The notes below the pieces were generated by a model. It saw only the letters and a program-made list of their open reading frames with translations, searched no databases and was not told the origin of the DNA. From assembly GCF_023100945.1 (NCBI RefSeq), contig NZ_CP064689.1, forward strand, positions 4,446,001-4,510,000: a stretch of DNA of 64,000 nucleotides. Direction: 5' to 3'. This document shows positions 1 through 10,335 of this stretch, in pieces; position 1 is the stretch's first letter, and every line of letters starts with the position of its first letter. This stretch comes from Bradyrhizobium sp. 200. GTDB lineage: Bacteria; Pseudomonadota; Alphaproteobacteria; Rhizobiales; Xanthobacteraceae. The translations under genes and the position numbers were made by a program.

Positions 1-1
1 G

Positions 2-1213
<1,212 letters not shown>

Positions 1214-1448
1214 TTTCACCGGTAGAGGCGACTTTCGGGCGATTTCCAGCATTTTTGGCCGGTTAGCGCCCGAATTTGCCCGTTTTCCGGGCCTTTCCCG
1301 GTCATTCGTTTTCCGGTGGCTGTGTTCCTCCCGCAACAGCTTTTTGGGCGAGACTGCGTATAGTCACGGCACTGGGTTTTGGGAATCGGGTGCTCGCGCA
1401 CTTGCTGGAGCGGTCGGCTTTGACGCTTTGAACTAAGGGAATTGGGAC

Positions 1449-2258
1449 ATGAAGAAGTTAGTGATCGCTCTGGCCGCGGTAGCGGCGTTCACCGGATCGG
1501 CTGTTGCGGCTGATCTCGGAGCTCGCCCCTACACCAAGGCTCCGGCCCCCGTGACCCCCGTCTACAACTGGACCGGCTTCTACATCTTCGGCGGCGGCGG
1601 CGGCGGTCTGTGGAGTGCCGACAGCAACGTGCAGGACGTCGCCACTGGTGCTGCCCTCACCCGCGACCAGCGGCATGGCGGCAGCGGCTGGTTTGGAACG
1701 GTCGGCGGCGGCTATGACTGGCAGTTTGGCGGACGTTGGGTGGCCGGCATCTTCGGTGACGCACAGTTCGGAGATATTCGTGGCTCGGTCAGCGATCCCT
1801 TCACCTTCATCGGTGGCACGGAAGGTCGTATGAAGCTTGAGACCAGCTATGCCGCCGGTGTGCGGTTGGGCTATCTCGTTGCGCCCAACGTGCTGTCTTA
1901 CGTGAACGCTGGCTACTCTGGTTCAGAGTGGTCGGGTACGACTCAGAGCAGCCTGGCGGCTGGCCTCGGCGGCGTCGGCCTCACCACCACGCCTTCGTTT
2001 GATCGCAATGGATGGTTTATCGGCGGCGGCGTCGAGAACAATCTGGACCTTTTCGGTATCTCGGCGCCCGGCTGGTTCATGAAGACAGAGTATCGCTCTG
2101 CTTTCTATGATCGTGTCACCCTGCCGACGACGTTCCTCCCGGCCAGCGGTTTTGCTGGCCCGACCGGCACTGCAGTTACCTTCAAGCCTTGGACGCAGAC
2201 CATCAGCACGTCGCTGGTCTATCGCTTCAACTGGGGTGGCGCTCCGGTCAGGTACTGA
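1449..2258 (+). CDS. outer membrane beta-barrel protein (Omp25/Omp31-like)
   Basis: 269-residue protein with a clear signal peptide (MKKLVIALAAVAAFTGSAVA, cleavage after AVA-A near residue 21), then the ARPYTKAP linker and NWTGFYI motif typical of rhizobial small outer membrane porin-like proteins. Glycine- and aromatic-rich alternation and the terminal YRFNWGG-APVRY strand fit an eight-stranded barrel of the OMP_b-brl family. Likely a structural surface protein. Monocistronic: 235 bases of leader separate it from parE, and a strong terminator follows at once. It is a paralogue of the barrel gene at 3843. Exact ligand or role cannot be read from sequence. Confidence 0.88.
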   Translation: MKKLVIALAAVAAFTGSAVAADLGARPYTKAPAPVTPVYNWTGFYIFGGGGGGLWSADSNVQDVATGAALTRDQRHGGSGWFGTVGGGYDWQFGGRWVAGIFGDAQFGDIRGSVSDPFTFIGGTEGRMKLETSYAAGVRLGYLVAPNVLSYVNAGYSGSEWSGTTQSSLAAGLGGVGLTTTPSFDRNGWFIGGGVENNLDLFGISAPGWFMKTEYRSAFYDRVTLPTTFLPASGFAGPTGTAVTFKPWTQTISTSLVYRFNWGGAPVRY

Positions 2259-2277
2259 TCTCTTCGAAATCTAGCTC

Positions 2278-2308
2278 AAAAGCCCCGGCATCGTCCGGGG
2301 CTTTTTTG
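2278..2308 (+). terminator. Rho-independent terminator after first barrel gene
   Basis: Perfect 8-bp stem AGCCCCGG/CCGGGGCT at 2281-2288 and 2295-2302 with a 6-base loop, followed by six T (2302-2307). It lies 20 bases after the stop of the barrel gene. The remaining bases to 2578 contain no gene I can support. Confidence 0.9.
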
Positions 2309-2578
2309 TGTCTGGAGCTAGCGACGCCTGCGGATATCCGCCCGGTGCGTCCCTCCAATTTCCGGCGGCGAACCCGACTTTCAACACCTGGTCGGTGCGC
2401 CGTTCCGCGGCCTAGGACAGGCCCTCGATTAACCCTGTGATGACTTCCGGTCTTGCGGAGCTGACCGGCATTGTATTCGATCCGGAGATATGGGCGACCG
2501 CCGGCAATGGTTTTCCAGAGTCAGCCCCATCAAGCCGCGCGGCGTCCAAGAACCGAAAGCGGCAACGGAGGGAAATCC

Positions 2579-2764
2579 ATGGCCAGATCGCTTTCGATCA
2601 TCGGCTTTCTGGCGCTCGCGATCGGCCTGCTGTGGATCGGTCAGGGCACCGGCGTGATTCCTTGGCCGCCATCGAGTTTCATGGTCAATCAACTGCAATG
2701 GGCCGGATATGGCGCGGTGCTCGGCGCCGTCGGCCTGATCCTGATCTGGCAGGGCAATCGCTAG
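2579..2764 (+). CDS. small two-helix membrane protein
   Basis: 61 residues. The ATG at 2579 is preceded by GGAGGG at a good distance, so I prefer it to a longer in-frame start at 2471. Two hydrophobic stretches, about residues 4-20 (SIIGFLALAIGLLWIG) and 40-56 (AVLGAVGLILIW), are separated by a short loop with WPPSSF. Small conserved proteins of this shape are common in Bradyrhizobium and have no assigned function; an inner membrane location is inferred. It sits just before an SDR gene and may be cotranscribed with it. Confidence 0.72.
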   Translation: MARSLSIIGFLALAIGLLWIGQGTGVIPWPPSSFMVNQLQWAGYGAVLGAVGLILIWQGNR

Positions 2765-2795
2765 ATTCGTGGATTACAGAAACTGGACAACAGCT

Positions 2796-3566
2796 ATGGC
2801 AGCAAAACCCTTCGATCTCTCCGGCAAGGTAGCCATCGTCACCGGCGGCAATGGCGGCATCGGGCTCGGCATGGCCCGGGGGCTCGCACAAGCCGGCGCG
2901 GCAATCGCGGTGGTGGGGCGCAACGAGGCCAAGTCGGCCGCCGCAGTCGCGGAGCTTGCGCAAGGCGGCGCCAAGGCGATTGCGGTCGCGGCCGACGTCA
3001 CCGACAAGGCCGCCGTCGCCGCCATGGTCAGCCGCATCGCCGGCGAGCTCGGCCGGATCGACATCCTCGTCAACAATGCCGGCATCAATATTCGCAAGCC
3101 GCCGCATGCGCTCGATATCGCCGAGTGGGACAGCGTGATCCAGACCAACCTCACCAGCGCCTTCCTGTGCTCGCAGGCGGTCTATCCCGCCATGAAGGCA
3201 GCAGGCGGCGGCAAGATCATCAATATCGGCTCGATGATGTCGATCTTCGGCGCCAGTTTTGCGCCGGCCTATGCCGCCAGCAAAGGCGGCATCGTGCAGT
3301 TCACGCGCTCTTGCGCAGTGGCCTGGGCCGCCGACAACATCCAGGCCAACGCCGTCCTGCCGGGCTGGATCGACACCGACCTGACCAAGCGCGCCCGCAA
3401 GGAAATCGACGGCCTGCACGACCGCGTGCTGGCGCGCACGCCCGCGGCGCGCTGGGGCATCATTGATGATTTTGCAGGCATTGCCGTGTTTCTGGCTTCG
3501 CCCGCGTCCGACTTCGTCACCGGCACCGCGATTCCTGTCGATGGCGGGTACTCGGTTATGGGATAG
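2796..3566 (+). CDS. SDR-family NAD(P)-dependent dehydrogenase
   Basis: 256 residues from the ATG at 2796 (MAAKPFDLSGKVAIVTGG); an upstream GTG at 2769 would add nine residues with no homology. Classical short-chain dehydrogenase: nucleotide-binding TGGNGGIG at about 18-25, NNAG, catalytic Ser in the GSMMS segment, and YAASK (Tyr/Lys). The FDLSGK opening and the overall pattern resemble gluconate 5-dehydrogenase / KduD-type enzymes, so a polyol or sugar-acid substrate is plausible but not demonstrated. Cytoplasmic. It follows the small membrane protein by 31 bases. Confidence 0.85.
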   Translation: MAAKPFDLSGKVAIVTGGNGGIGLGMARGLAQAGAAIAVVGRNEAKSAAAVAELAQGGAKAIAVAADVTDKAAVAAMVSRIAGELGRIDILVNNAGINIRKPPHALDIAEWDSVIQTNLTSAFLCSQAVYPAMKAAGGGKIINIGSMMSIFGASFAPAYAASKGGIVQFTRSCAVAWAADNIQANAVLPGWIDTDLTKRARKEIDGLHDRVLARTPAARWGIIDDFAGIAVFLASPASDFVTGTAIPVDGGYSVMG

Positions 3567-3842
3567 GCGCCACCTGTAGGCGCCGCTTAACGCTCCCGGC
3601 AAAACGGCTCCGGCTGTCGTGGTCCGCCAATGGCCAGCCGCGGCCCCGAAATCATCGAAATCTCGATATTTTGCCCGCTTGAGAGCCGAAAAGCGGCAGC
3701 CGACCGGCCATGTCTTGGTGCGGAAGTGTCAGAAGGGCTGCCACTGTGGCGTGCAGGTTACAGCTTTTGCGACGTTTCTGAATTATCAAAACGCCAAGAA
3801 GCAAATCGCTCGCCTCGCTTGTTTGTATTGGGGGAAACATCA

Positions 3843-4571
3843 ATGAAGAAAATCGCTCTCGTTGCTGCCGTTCTGGCCCTTGGCACCGTCAGTGCCTCCG
3901 CCGCAGACTTGGCCGCCCGCCCTTACACCAAGGCCCCGCCGGTTGCGGTTGCACTCTACGACTGGTCCGGCTGCTATATTGGCGGTCATGTTGGCGGAAC
4001 GTGGGGACGGGCAAACGTCAATATCCCGGCCTACCCGGCTAACTTTAATAATGACGAATCAAGCATTTCGGGTGGTGCGTTGGCTGGGTGCCAATTTATG
4101 ACCCAGAGCCGCTTCGTGTTCGGCATCGAAGGCGACTACACCTGGATGGATCTGGATGGCGAAGGTCTCACCGGGGCGCTGGCTGGCACCGAACGGTTCC
4201 ACACGCATTACGACCAATCAGCATCGGTCCGCGGCCGTATCGGCTATTCGCCGATGACGATGCCGAACGTCCTGTTCTACGGAACCGGTGGCTGGGCGGC
4301 CGCGAATTTGAGTCAGGCGAACTACGTTCCGCTCGCACCGGCCCTTGATCCTTTCCGGAGCGGCTGGACAAACGGTTGGGTTGCAGGCGTTGGTTTCGAA
4401 GTCGCATTTGCTTCGAACTGGATTGCCGGTCTGGAATATCTGCACGCAGAATATGACCGCCAGGATTTCGTCTACAATGGACCGACGTCAGTGAAGCTTG
4501 AGACCGACACTGTCCGCGCCCGCCTGAGCTACAAGTTTAACTGGGCCACTCCGGTCGTCGCGAAGTACTGA
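3843..4571 (+). CDS. outer membrane beta-barrel protein, second paralogue
   Basis: 242 residues. The ATG at 3843 follows GGGGGAAACATCA and opens a good signal peptide (MKKIALVAAVLALGTVSASA, cleaved before ADLAARPY). The ARPYTKAP linker and DWSGCYIGGHVGG segment match the gene at 1449; the C-terminus ends in the barrel-closing LSYKFNWATPVVAKY pattern. Same Omp25/31-like family. A single Cys (in SGCYIGG) and another in GGALAGCQF are unusual for such barrels and could form a disulfide. Own leader of about 270 bases and own terminator, so it is probably transcribed alone. Confidence 0.88.
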   Translation: MKKIALVAAVLALGTVSASAADLAARPYTKAPPVAVALYDWSGCYIGGHVGGTWGRANVNIPAYPANFNNDESSISGGALAGCQFMTQSRFVFGIEGDYTWMDLDGEGLTGALAGTERFHTHYDQSASVRGRIGYSPMTMPNVLFYGTGGWAAANLSQANYVPLAPALDPFRSGWTNGWVAGVGFEVAFASNWIAGLEYLHAEYDRQDFVYNGPTSVKLETDTVRARLSYKFNWATPVVAKY

Positions 4572-4592
4572 TCGGCGTTCCCTCGACAAACG

Positions 4593-4622
4593 AAAGGCCC
4601 CGGTATCCGCCGGGGCTTTTTT
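4593..4622 (+). terminator. Rho-independent terminator after second barrel gene
   Basis: Perfect 7-bp stem GCCCCGG/CCGGGGC (4597-4603, 4610-4616), 6-base loop, then six T. Near-identical in design to the terminator of the first barrel gene. Confidence 0.9.
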
Positions 4623-4686
4623 GCTGTTCCGGTCCAAAGAACGGGACACACAGCCGTTGCGTCAACCGTCGACCGGCAGTGTTCGG

Positions 4687-5910
4687 TCATCGGCTAAGCG
4701 CCGGGGCCTCTGGCGACTGAACATGCTCGGGCCGCACGCCTAGCCCCACAAACCGCGCCGTGATGCCCTGCAGCCAGGGTACGGCCGTGACCAGCCGCAT
4801 GACGAACGGGGCCTTCAGCGGCTGATTGCCCGGCTTCAGCGCGGCGTTGACGATATTGTTCTGCACGACGACCTGCATCCGCTGCGTCATCTTCACCGGA
4901 AATTCGCGGCGCCGGCGCACCGCGTCGAGTTCGTCCTCCGACGGACAGCCGCTCACCAGCTTAGATGCCAGCAGGTTCGCGGTCGCGACCGCGTCCTGCA
5001 CCGCGAGATTGACGCCGACGCCGCCGATCGGCGACATCGCATGCGCGGCGTCGCCGATGCAGAGTAGCCCCGGCCGCGTCCAGCGCTTCAGCCGGTTGAC
5101 CGCAACCGTCAACAGCTTCACGTCATCCCAGCTCTTCACCTCTGATAGCCCCGGTTTCAGGATCGGCGCCATCCGCGCGATGTCGTCGAGCAGCTCGGGC
5201 AATCCCCTCGCCTTCACCGTGTCGTACTGCCCCTTGGGAATAACGAACGCGCATTGCCAATAGTCGCCGCGATCGAAGGTCACCATCATCTTGCCGGGAT
5301 CGACCCGCGCAAACAGGCTTTCGTTTTCGCCTTCCCGCTTGCCGGCGCGAAACCACAGCACATCCATCGGCGCGCCGATTTCCTCGACTTCGAGGCCGGC
5401 GCGTTCGCGCACCAGCGAATGGCGGCCGTCGCAGGCAATGGTCAGGTCGGCCTCGATATCGATGACGCCATCCGGCGTCCTGGCCTTCACGCCCGTGATG
5501 CGCTCGCCGTCACGAAGCAGATCGACCGCCTCCGTCGACATCATCACCTTGAGCGAAGCGAATCGCTTGCCGCTCTCGCGCAGGAAATTGAGAAAGTCCC
5601 ACTGCGGCATGAAGGCGATGAAGGGATATTTGACGTTGAGCCGGCCGAGATCGGCGATCCGCACCGTCTCGCCGCCGAACATCCCCTCCATCCTCTGCAG
5701 GCGCTGATGCGGCAGTTTCAGGAAGCCGTCGATCAGGGCGAGTTCGTCCATCACCTGCAGCGTGGAGGGATGCACGGTGTCGCCGCGAAAATCGCGGAAG
5801 AAATCGGCGTGCTTCTCCAGCACCACGACGTCGATGCCGGCGCGTCCGAGCAGGTAACCAAGCATCATGCCCGCGGGCCCGCCGCCGACGATATAGCAAC
5901 GTGTTTTCAT
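4687..5910 (-). CDS. FAD-dependent monooxygenase (PHBH-type)
   Basis: 407 residues from the ATG at 5910, chosen because GAGGGAG lies just upstream and the Rossmann strand begins at once; a start at 5949 would add 13 residues. FAD-binding GGGPAGMMLG near residue 8, the DG motif (ACDGRHSLVRERAGL) in the middle and the GD motif (CIGDAAHAMSPIGGVGVNL) near residue 280 identify the class A flavin hydroxylase family. These enzymes hydroxylate aromatic or related substrates using NAD(P)H and oxygen; substrate is unknown. It stands alone, facing the second barrel gene. Confidence 0.87.
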   Translation of the reverse strand: MKTRCYIVGGGPAGMMLGYLLGRAGIDVVVLEKHADFFRDFRGDTVHPSTLQVMDELALIDGFLKLPHQRLQRMEGMFGGETVRIADLGRLNVKYPFIAFMPQWDFLNFLRESGKRFASLKVMMSTEAVDLLRDGERITGVKARTPDGVIDIEADLTIACDGRHSLVRERAGLEVEEIGAPMDVLWFRAGKREGENESLFARVDPGKMMVTFDRGDYWQCAFVIPKGQYDTVKARGLPELLDDIARMAPILKPGLSEVKSWDDVKLLTVAVNRLKRWTRPGLLCIGDAAHAMSPIGGVGVNLAVQDAVATANLLASKLVSGCPSEDELDAVRRRREFPVKMTQRMQVVVQNNIVNAALKPGNQPLKAPFVMRLVTAVPWLQGITARFVGLGVRPEHVQSPEAPALSR

Positions 5911-5941
5911 CGCTCGCTCCCTCGCATCGATAGAGCCAAGC

Positions 5942-6154
5942 TTACTCAACCATATTGTGCTGCTGCCAGCGCAACAGATGCGCCTGCAGCCGCCAGATCA
6001 CGGCCGAAAGCGCCACCCCCACCAGCATCAACACGATGACCGCGACCATCATCCCCGATGCTTCCGCCCGCGCCTCGGACTCGATGATCAGGCGGCCGAT
6101 GCCGCGCTCCGCGCCGATGAATTCGCCGACACTGGCGCGGGACGCCGCCAGCAC
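5942..6154 (-). pseudogene. ABC transporter permease, C-terminal remnant
   Basis: About 70 residues. The segment SVGEFIGAERGIGRLIIESE followed by a hydrophobic helix (MMVAVIVLMLVGVALSAVIW) is the typical end of a SsuC/TauC-type inner-membrane permease, where EF-GAERGIG-L closes the BPD_transp_1 domain. Everything upstream (at least 180 residues) is missing; homology stops at about 6155. I take it as a decayed gene, since a 70-residue permease cannot work. The ATPase and binding-protein partners are absent. Confidence 0.7.
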
Positions 6155-6715
6155 GCCCGCGGATTACGGTGCCGGCCTGGTATTGGACGAGAGCGGCACC
6201 TTCGTGAAGCTCGCGCAAATGCGGCGTGGACCTGTTCGCCTGATCCTGTCCAAGTTCCAGAATTAACCTCCGCGACGAACATCAAGCTTAACAAGCGAGT
6301 TACGTTGCGGCCGATCTAAATAAGTCTAGCGTGGCTGCAGTTGCGCAGATTGGCCGCCCCCAGCTTGGCCTGCGTACTGCGCGATCAGGGGCCGCTTCGT
6401 GCCCTAGAGGCGGCCCCGCCCCCAAAGACAACGGCCATGCGGGCGTTACCCGTAACCAAAGAAGCCCGCCAGGTTGAGTTGGCGAGCTTCCTACGCGGTT
6501 ACTAAATCCCGCGGGGCCTTGGGGGCGTCCGCGATTGCTCACGAAGATACAGAGCTGCGGTTAACAAAATGCCGAATGGCGAGCAGCGCCTGGGAAAATG
6601 CGGCATCCCGGCGGCTCACGCCGGACCCATGCTTCCCCGACACGAACGTTTTCTTTACCTGCCTCAACGCCGTGGCCACTGTTGAATCCCGCTCACCTCC
6701 AGCTACCTTACTGAC
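6155..6715. other. 560-bp gap without an intact gene
   Basis: Starts at the break in the permease remnant. The first 110 bases read on the plus strand as a plausible coding scrap (YGAGLVLDESGTFVKLAQM around 6165-6230) with no start or homologue that I recognise. The rest holds no convincing ORF. It must carry the promoter of the gene at 6716. Confidence 0.4.
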
Positions 6716-8410
6716 ATGACCCTGACCCTGATATTGCTGGCAGCTATCGGTGTCATCGTGCTGGCAGAACGCAGCGCCGAGCACCTGCCATTCGCGGTCT
6801 CGATGCTCTCCCTCAGCGCGGCCGCAATCTCATTCATCGTTGGCGATTTCGACAGAGCGATACTGCTGGCCAGTGCGCTGGCCGCAGCAATCACCGCCGC
6901 ATCAACGATCAAACATAATTACAGCGCGCTCAAGCTGACCGTAACCGACCTGCCACTGATGTTTGCAGGCACAGTTCCCTTTTTTGTATCGCAGTACCCG
7001 CGCGCCGTATTGGCCGTCCTGACTGGAGCTGCCGCATTCATCCTGGCTGTATCGGCTATTCTGATCCACGGAACCGGGCCATCAATTCCCCTGGATGTCA
7101 GAGTTTCCTTGTTCAGCGTTACGCTTGTTTGCGTTGCAGCGGCCTTCAGGATGAGCGGCGGCGGCATTTCCTTCCAGCGGATCATGGCCCAGCGGCGATG
7201 CCTTTACTCGACCTTCATGGCTTCGCTCATCGATCCACGTTCCTGGCGGCAAGTCGGCGGATTGGCGCTGAGCGATATTGCAAATGACCCGTTGCCGCTA
7301 ATGGCGGCCGTACCGGCGCGCACCATCGACTATCCCGACATTATCGTCATCCAGCATGAATCGATTTTCGACCCTCGCATTTTTGGACTTCCGGTAGAGC
7401 CGACTGTCGAAGCGTTTCTGTCCCCAAAGAATGGCCTCCATGGCATCCTCAACGTCGACATTTTCGGCGGCGGTTCGTGGCAATCCGAATTTAGTTTGTT
7501 GACCGGCCTTTCAAGTGCAAGCTTCGGTTCAAATGCCTATTGCCTTTTCAAGCAGGGCGTGGGCCGATTTCACAACAGTCTTCCGCATGCGCTGGCTGCG
7601 CTTGGGTACAGGACCATGCTCGCGTCAAGCTGTCGTCGCAGCTTTCTCAACTACGATGAGTTTTATCGTTCGATTGGCATTGGCGAACGCATCTTTGCGG
7701 ACGATTTCCCTCCGCCGTTCGACATCCGCCAGTTCGAAACGACAAATTCCGATGCCATTTTTCTGGAAGCGGCGTTGGCGGCCTATACGAAGGGTATCGC
7801 TGACGACCCGGCGCCCCGCTTTCTATACGCACTGACCAACTTCAATCACGGCCCCCACAACCGAAAGCTGGCGGCGCCCGGACAGTTTGAGAGCGAACGT
7901 GCCTTTGCCGCATCGAGCCTTCCCGATGCTCAATATGCCGAGTACTACGCAAGGCTTGCGGAGACAGCCTCGACCTGGAAAAGGCTCAAGTTCGAGCTGG
8001 CAACGAATTTTCCCAAACGTCCTGTTCTCATCGTGCACTACGGGGATCATCAGCCCGTGGTGGCGAAGCGGATCGATCGGCAACTCAAACTCCCTGGCGA
8101 TGCGCGGCGCGCTTTCCGCACATTTTATGCGATGGAGGCGCTGAACATCGTACCCGATCGCCTTGCTTCCGGACCGGGTGCGGACCTGGATATTGCTTTT
8201 CTTGGAACCGTCGCCCTGCAGCAGGCAGGTCTGCCGCTTGATCCGATATTCGCCACCCGCGCCAGCTTGCTTGACCATTGCCGGGAAACCTACTTTGCGT
8301 CGCCTTCCGAACAGAAGCGCCGATTCCATCGCACGCTTGTGGATATGGGCATGATAGACACGGGGCCGAGCGTTCCGCACGGCCGCTACTCGCCCTCGCC
8401 GACGAAGTGA
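6716..8410 (+). CDS. sulfatase-fold membrane transferase (LtaS/MdoB-like)
   Basis: 564 residues. The first ~145 form four or five membrane helices; a periplasmic alkaline-phosphatase/sulfatase-fold domain follows. Visible landmarks: QHESIFDP (metal-ligand Glu215), GGGSWQSEFSLLTGL (254-265), LTNFNHGPH and HYGDHQP (Asp444, His445). By alignment with LtaS, Ser254 falls where the nucleophilic Thr sits (inference). Such enzymes move phosphoglycerol or phosphoethanolamine groups onto envelope glycans or lipids. No ribosome site stands out before the ATG. Its last 63 codons are duplicated at 15622. It could be a phosphoethanolamine transferase rather than a phosphoglycerol transferase. Confidence 0.82.
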   Translation: MTLTLILLAAIGVIVLAERSAEHLPFAVSMLSLSAAAISFIVGDFDRAILLASALAAAITAASTIKHNYSALKLTVTDLPLMFAGTVPFFVSQYPRAVLAVLTGAAAFILAVSAILIHGTGPSIPLDVRVSLFSVTLVCVAAAFRMSGGGISFQRIMAQRRCLYSTFMASLIDPRSWRQVGGLALSDIANDPLPLMAAVPARTIDYPDIIVIQHESIFDPRIFGLPVEPTVEAFLSPKNGLHGILNVDIFGGGSWQSEFSLLTGLSSASFGSNAYCLFKQGVGRFHNSLPHALAALGYRTMLASSCRRSFLNYDEFYRSIGIGERIFADDFPPPFDIRQFETTNSDAIFLEAALAAYTKGIADDPAPRFLYALTNFNHGPHNRKLAAPGQFESERAFAASSLPDAQYAEYYARLAETASTWKRLKFELATNFPKRPVLIVHYGDHQPVVAKRIDRQLKLPGDARRAFRTFYAMEALNIVPDRLASGPGADLDIAFLGTVALQQAGLPLDPIFATRASLLDHCRETYFASPSEQKRRFHRTLVDMGMIDTGPSVPHGRYSPSPTK

Positions 8411-8415
8411 TCGAA
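8217..8415 (+). repeat. source copy of duplicated sulfatase tail
   Basis: About 199 bases covering the last ~63 codons and stop of the sulfatase-fold gene. They recur at 15622-15820 at a constant offset of 7405 bases with only scattered substitutions and no gaps that I can see. Similarity ends a few bases after the stop (TGATCGAA in both). Confidence 0.9.
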
Positions 8416-8443
8416 ACGAAATCGAGCTGACCAAGGCCGGCCA

Positions 8444-9643
8444 TCACATGACGTAAGGAGGATAGGCGACGTCCATGCCCGCGACAACCTTACCCAGCTC
8501 GCTCAAATGCTGATGGGAGAATAGCAGGTGCTGGCGCGCGGCCTGCACGTCGCTGAGGGCCCGCAGCAGGCGGCTCCCACGGTAAGCGGCGGCGCCGCCG
8601 CCAAGGTGGTGCGCAGTGGACGTCACCTCCACGCTCGTGTCGCAAGCGTGCATGCCAGCCAGGCAGATGCGAGCCTGGAGTTGCCGGCTGATCGGCTCGC
8701 CTCGCTCGGCGCGCCTGTGCGCCTCATCGACCGCGTCGCGCAATCCGCACCTAGCCGCCCGCAGCCGCGTGTCTGCGACGGCCAGTTCGGCCATCGAGAT
8801 TGGCGCGTCGGCCAATTGGCCCCGCCGCGCGGTCCGGCCTTCGCGCGCCTGCCGCGAAACCTCGTCGACGGCGCCCCGTGCAATGCCAAGCGGGACGGCA
8901 ACGAGCGTCGGCAGCAGTGTCGTGTAGATGGGCAGCCGCCATAACGTGCCGTCGGGCCACGGCCGGTCGGCGAAGCGAGCGCTCCGATCCAGGGAGACCG
9001 GAACTTCGGCGGCGGCGACGTGGTGGCTGCCGGTCCCGCGGAGGCCCACGACATCCCAGGTGTCCTCGATTGTCAGGTCGGCGACGGGCACGAACACGAT
9101 GCGCGGCACCGGATCTATTCCATCGGCCTCGTGGACCAGCGCGCCGAGGCCGACCCATGCACTGTGGAGGCAGTTGCTCGCGAATGGCCAACGGCCGCTC
9201 AGCATGGCTCGGCCATGGTCGCTGATTATCCGGCCGACCGGGGCGAACATCGTGGCATTGCCTTGATCCGGGTCGGCGAACACCGTGCTGGCGCCCGTTG
9301 CGGGCATGTAGCCGGAGAACACGTTGCTCCCCGCGCCGATCGCCGCGCACCACCCGGCACTGCCGTCGACTGCCGCGATGCGCTCCATGACGTCCATCAC
9401 GTCTGTGATCGGCGCTTCCATTCCCCCGAGGGCTGTTGGGATCAGCAGGCGGTTGATCCCTGTGTCGCGCAGGGCGGCGACGACCGCGTCGGGGAGCCGG
9501 CGGCTGCGCTCGATTTCGTCGGCGGCCGCGTGGACTAGATTAACGACCCCGTCCACAGCGCGCTTGGTTTGAGCCGTGTCACGCGCCATCGAGTCTACGA
9601 CAAGGCGGTCGTTCTTCTGCAAACGGTCAAGCTTGATGTGCAT
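8444..9643 (-). CDS. acyl-CoA dehydrogenase-fold flavoprotein / monooxygenase
   Basis: 399 residues from the ATG at 9643, seven bases after GGAGA. Fold: N-terminal helical part (VAALRDTGINRLLIPTALGG), a middle beta domain (SGRWPFASNCLHSAWVGLG) and a C-terminal helical bundle with AHHLGGGAAAYRGSRLLR. The SGRWPFASN pattern is that of the HpaB2/HsaA-like (group D) flavin monooxygenases as well as acyl-CoA dehydrogenases; the CoA dehydrogenase catalytic Glu is not obvious. It needs reduced flavin from a partner not seen here. Last gene of a three-gene operon with a LysE exporter. Confidence 0.78.
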   Translation of the reverse strand: MHIKLDRLQKNDRLVVDSMARDTAQTKRAVDGVVNLVHAAADEIERSRRLPDAVVAALRDTGINRLLIPTALGGMEAPITDVMDVMERIAAVDGSAGWCAAIGAGSNVFSGYMPATGASTVFADPDQGNATMFAPVGRIISDHGRAMLSGRWPFASNCLHSAWVGLGALVHEADGIDPVPRIVFVPVADLTIEDTWDVVGLRGTGSHHVAAAEVPVSLDRSARFADRPWPDGTLWRLPIYTTLLPTLVAVPLGIARGAVDEVSRQAREGRTARRGQLADAPISMAELAVADTRLRAARCGLRDAVDEAHRRAERGEPISRQLQARICLAGMHACDTSVEVTSTAHHLGGGAAAYRGSRLLRALSDVQAARQHLLFSHQHLSELGKVVAGMDVAYPPYVM

Positions 9644-9702
9644 CACCTAATCTCCTTCATTCGAGAGCGGCCGGTGCCAGGATGGCCGGCGCGGCCTGCC
9701 AG

Positions 9703-10335
9703 TCAGACGATGCGGGCGCATAGCAAAGCTCCCAGGGCCATCAGGAGAATCCCGGTGAGCCTGTTGAACCGATCCAGCGCGGCTTTCCGCAAGCGCGGAA
9801 ACACGGTGTTGGTGCTGAGGGCGAGGAAGAGATACCAGGATGCACTGCCCAGCATCACACCGATGGGCGTTGCCAGCACGCGATCCATGATCAGCGGTTT
9901 GCCGGGTTCCAGCGCGGACGTGACGCCCAGGTACGGCAGTATCGTCATCGGGCTGGCGGCCGCGATCAACAGGGTCGATGTATAGGCCGAAAGCAAACCT
10001 CCGCATGTAAGCAAATCTGCGCATGTCGCGTCGTGCGCCGCGCGCGTGGACACGAGAATGGTTCTGAGGCCCATCAAGACCAGCACGATCCCTCCGGTGA
10101 TGCGCAGCGGCGTGTGCAGGGCGAGCGTCATCTGCGTCAACACGGTCCCGCTCACCGCGGCCAGGCAACTGAACATGCCGTGTGCTGTTGCCGCACCCAT
10201 GCCGCTCGCGATCCCGAACCAGATTCCGAATGCCAGCGTCCGCTGCACGCACATCAAGCCAATCGGGCCGAACGGGATGGCAACGCACAGGCCCAGTGCC
10301 GCCGCCGGCAGCAAGTGCGCGATGAACGGCGTCAT
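9703..10335 (-). CDS. LysE/RhtB-family exporter
   Basis: 210 residues, about six membrane helices. The N-terminal AIPFGPIGLMCVQRTLAFG matches the P-GP---V-R--L-G signature of LysE translocators, and the helix-5/6 region with NRLTGILLMALGALL is also typical. Exports amino acids or related small molecules from the cytoplasm. Its start codon overlaps the stop of the DUF1127 gene (ATGA-type overlap, 4 bases), so the two are translationally coupled. The flavoprotein gene follows after 59 bases. Confidence 0.85.
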   Translation of the reverse strand: MTPFIAHLLPAAALGLCVAIPFGPIGLMCVQRTLAFGIWFGIASGMGAATAHGMFSCLAAVSGTVLTQMTLALHTPLRITGGIVLVLMGLRTILVSTRAAHDATCADLLTCGGLLSAYTSTLLIAAASPMTILPYLGVTSALEPGKPLIMDRVLATPIGVMLGSASWYLFLALSTNTVFPRLRKAALDRFNRLTGILLMALGALLCARIV

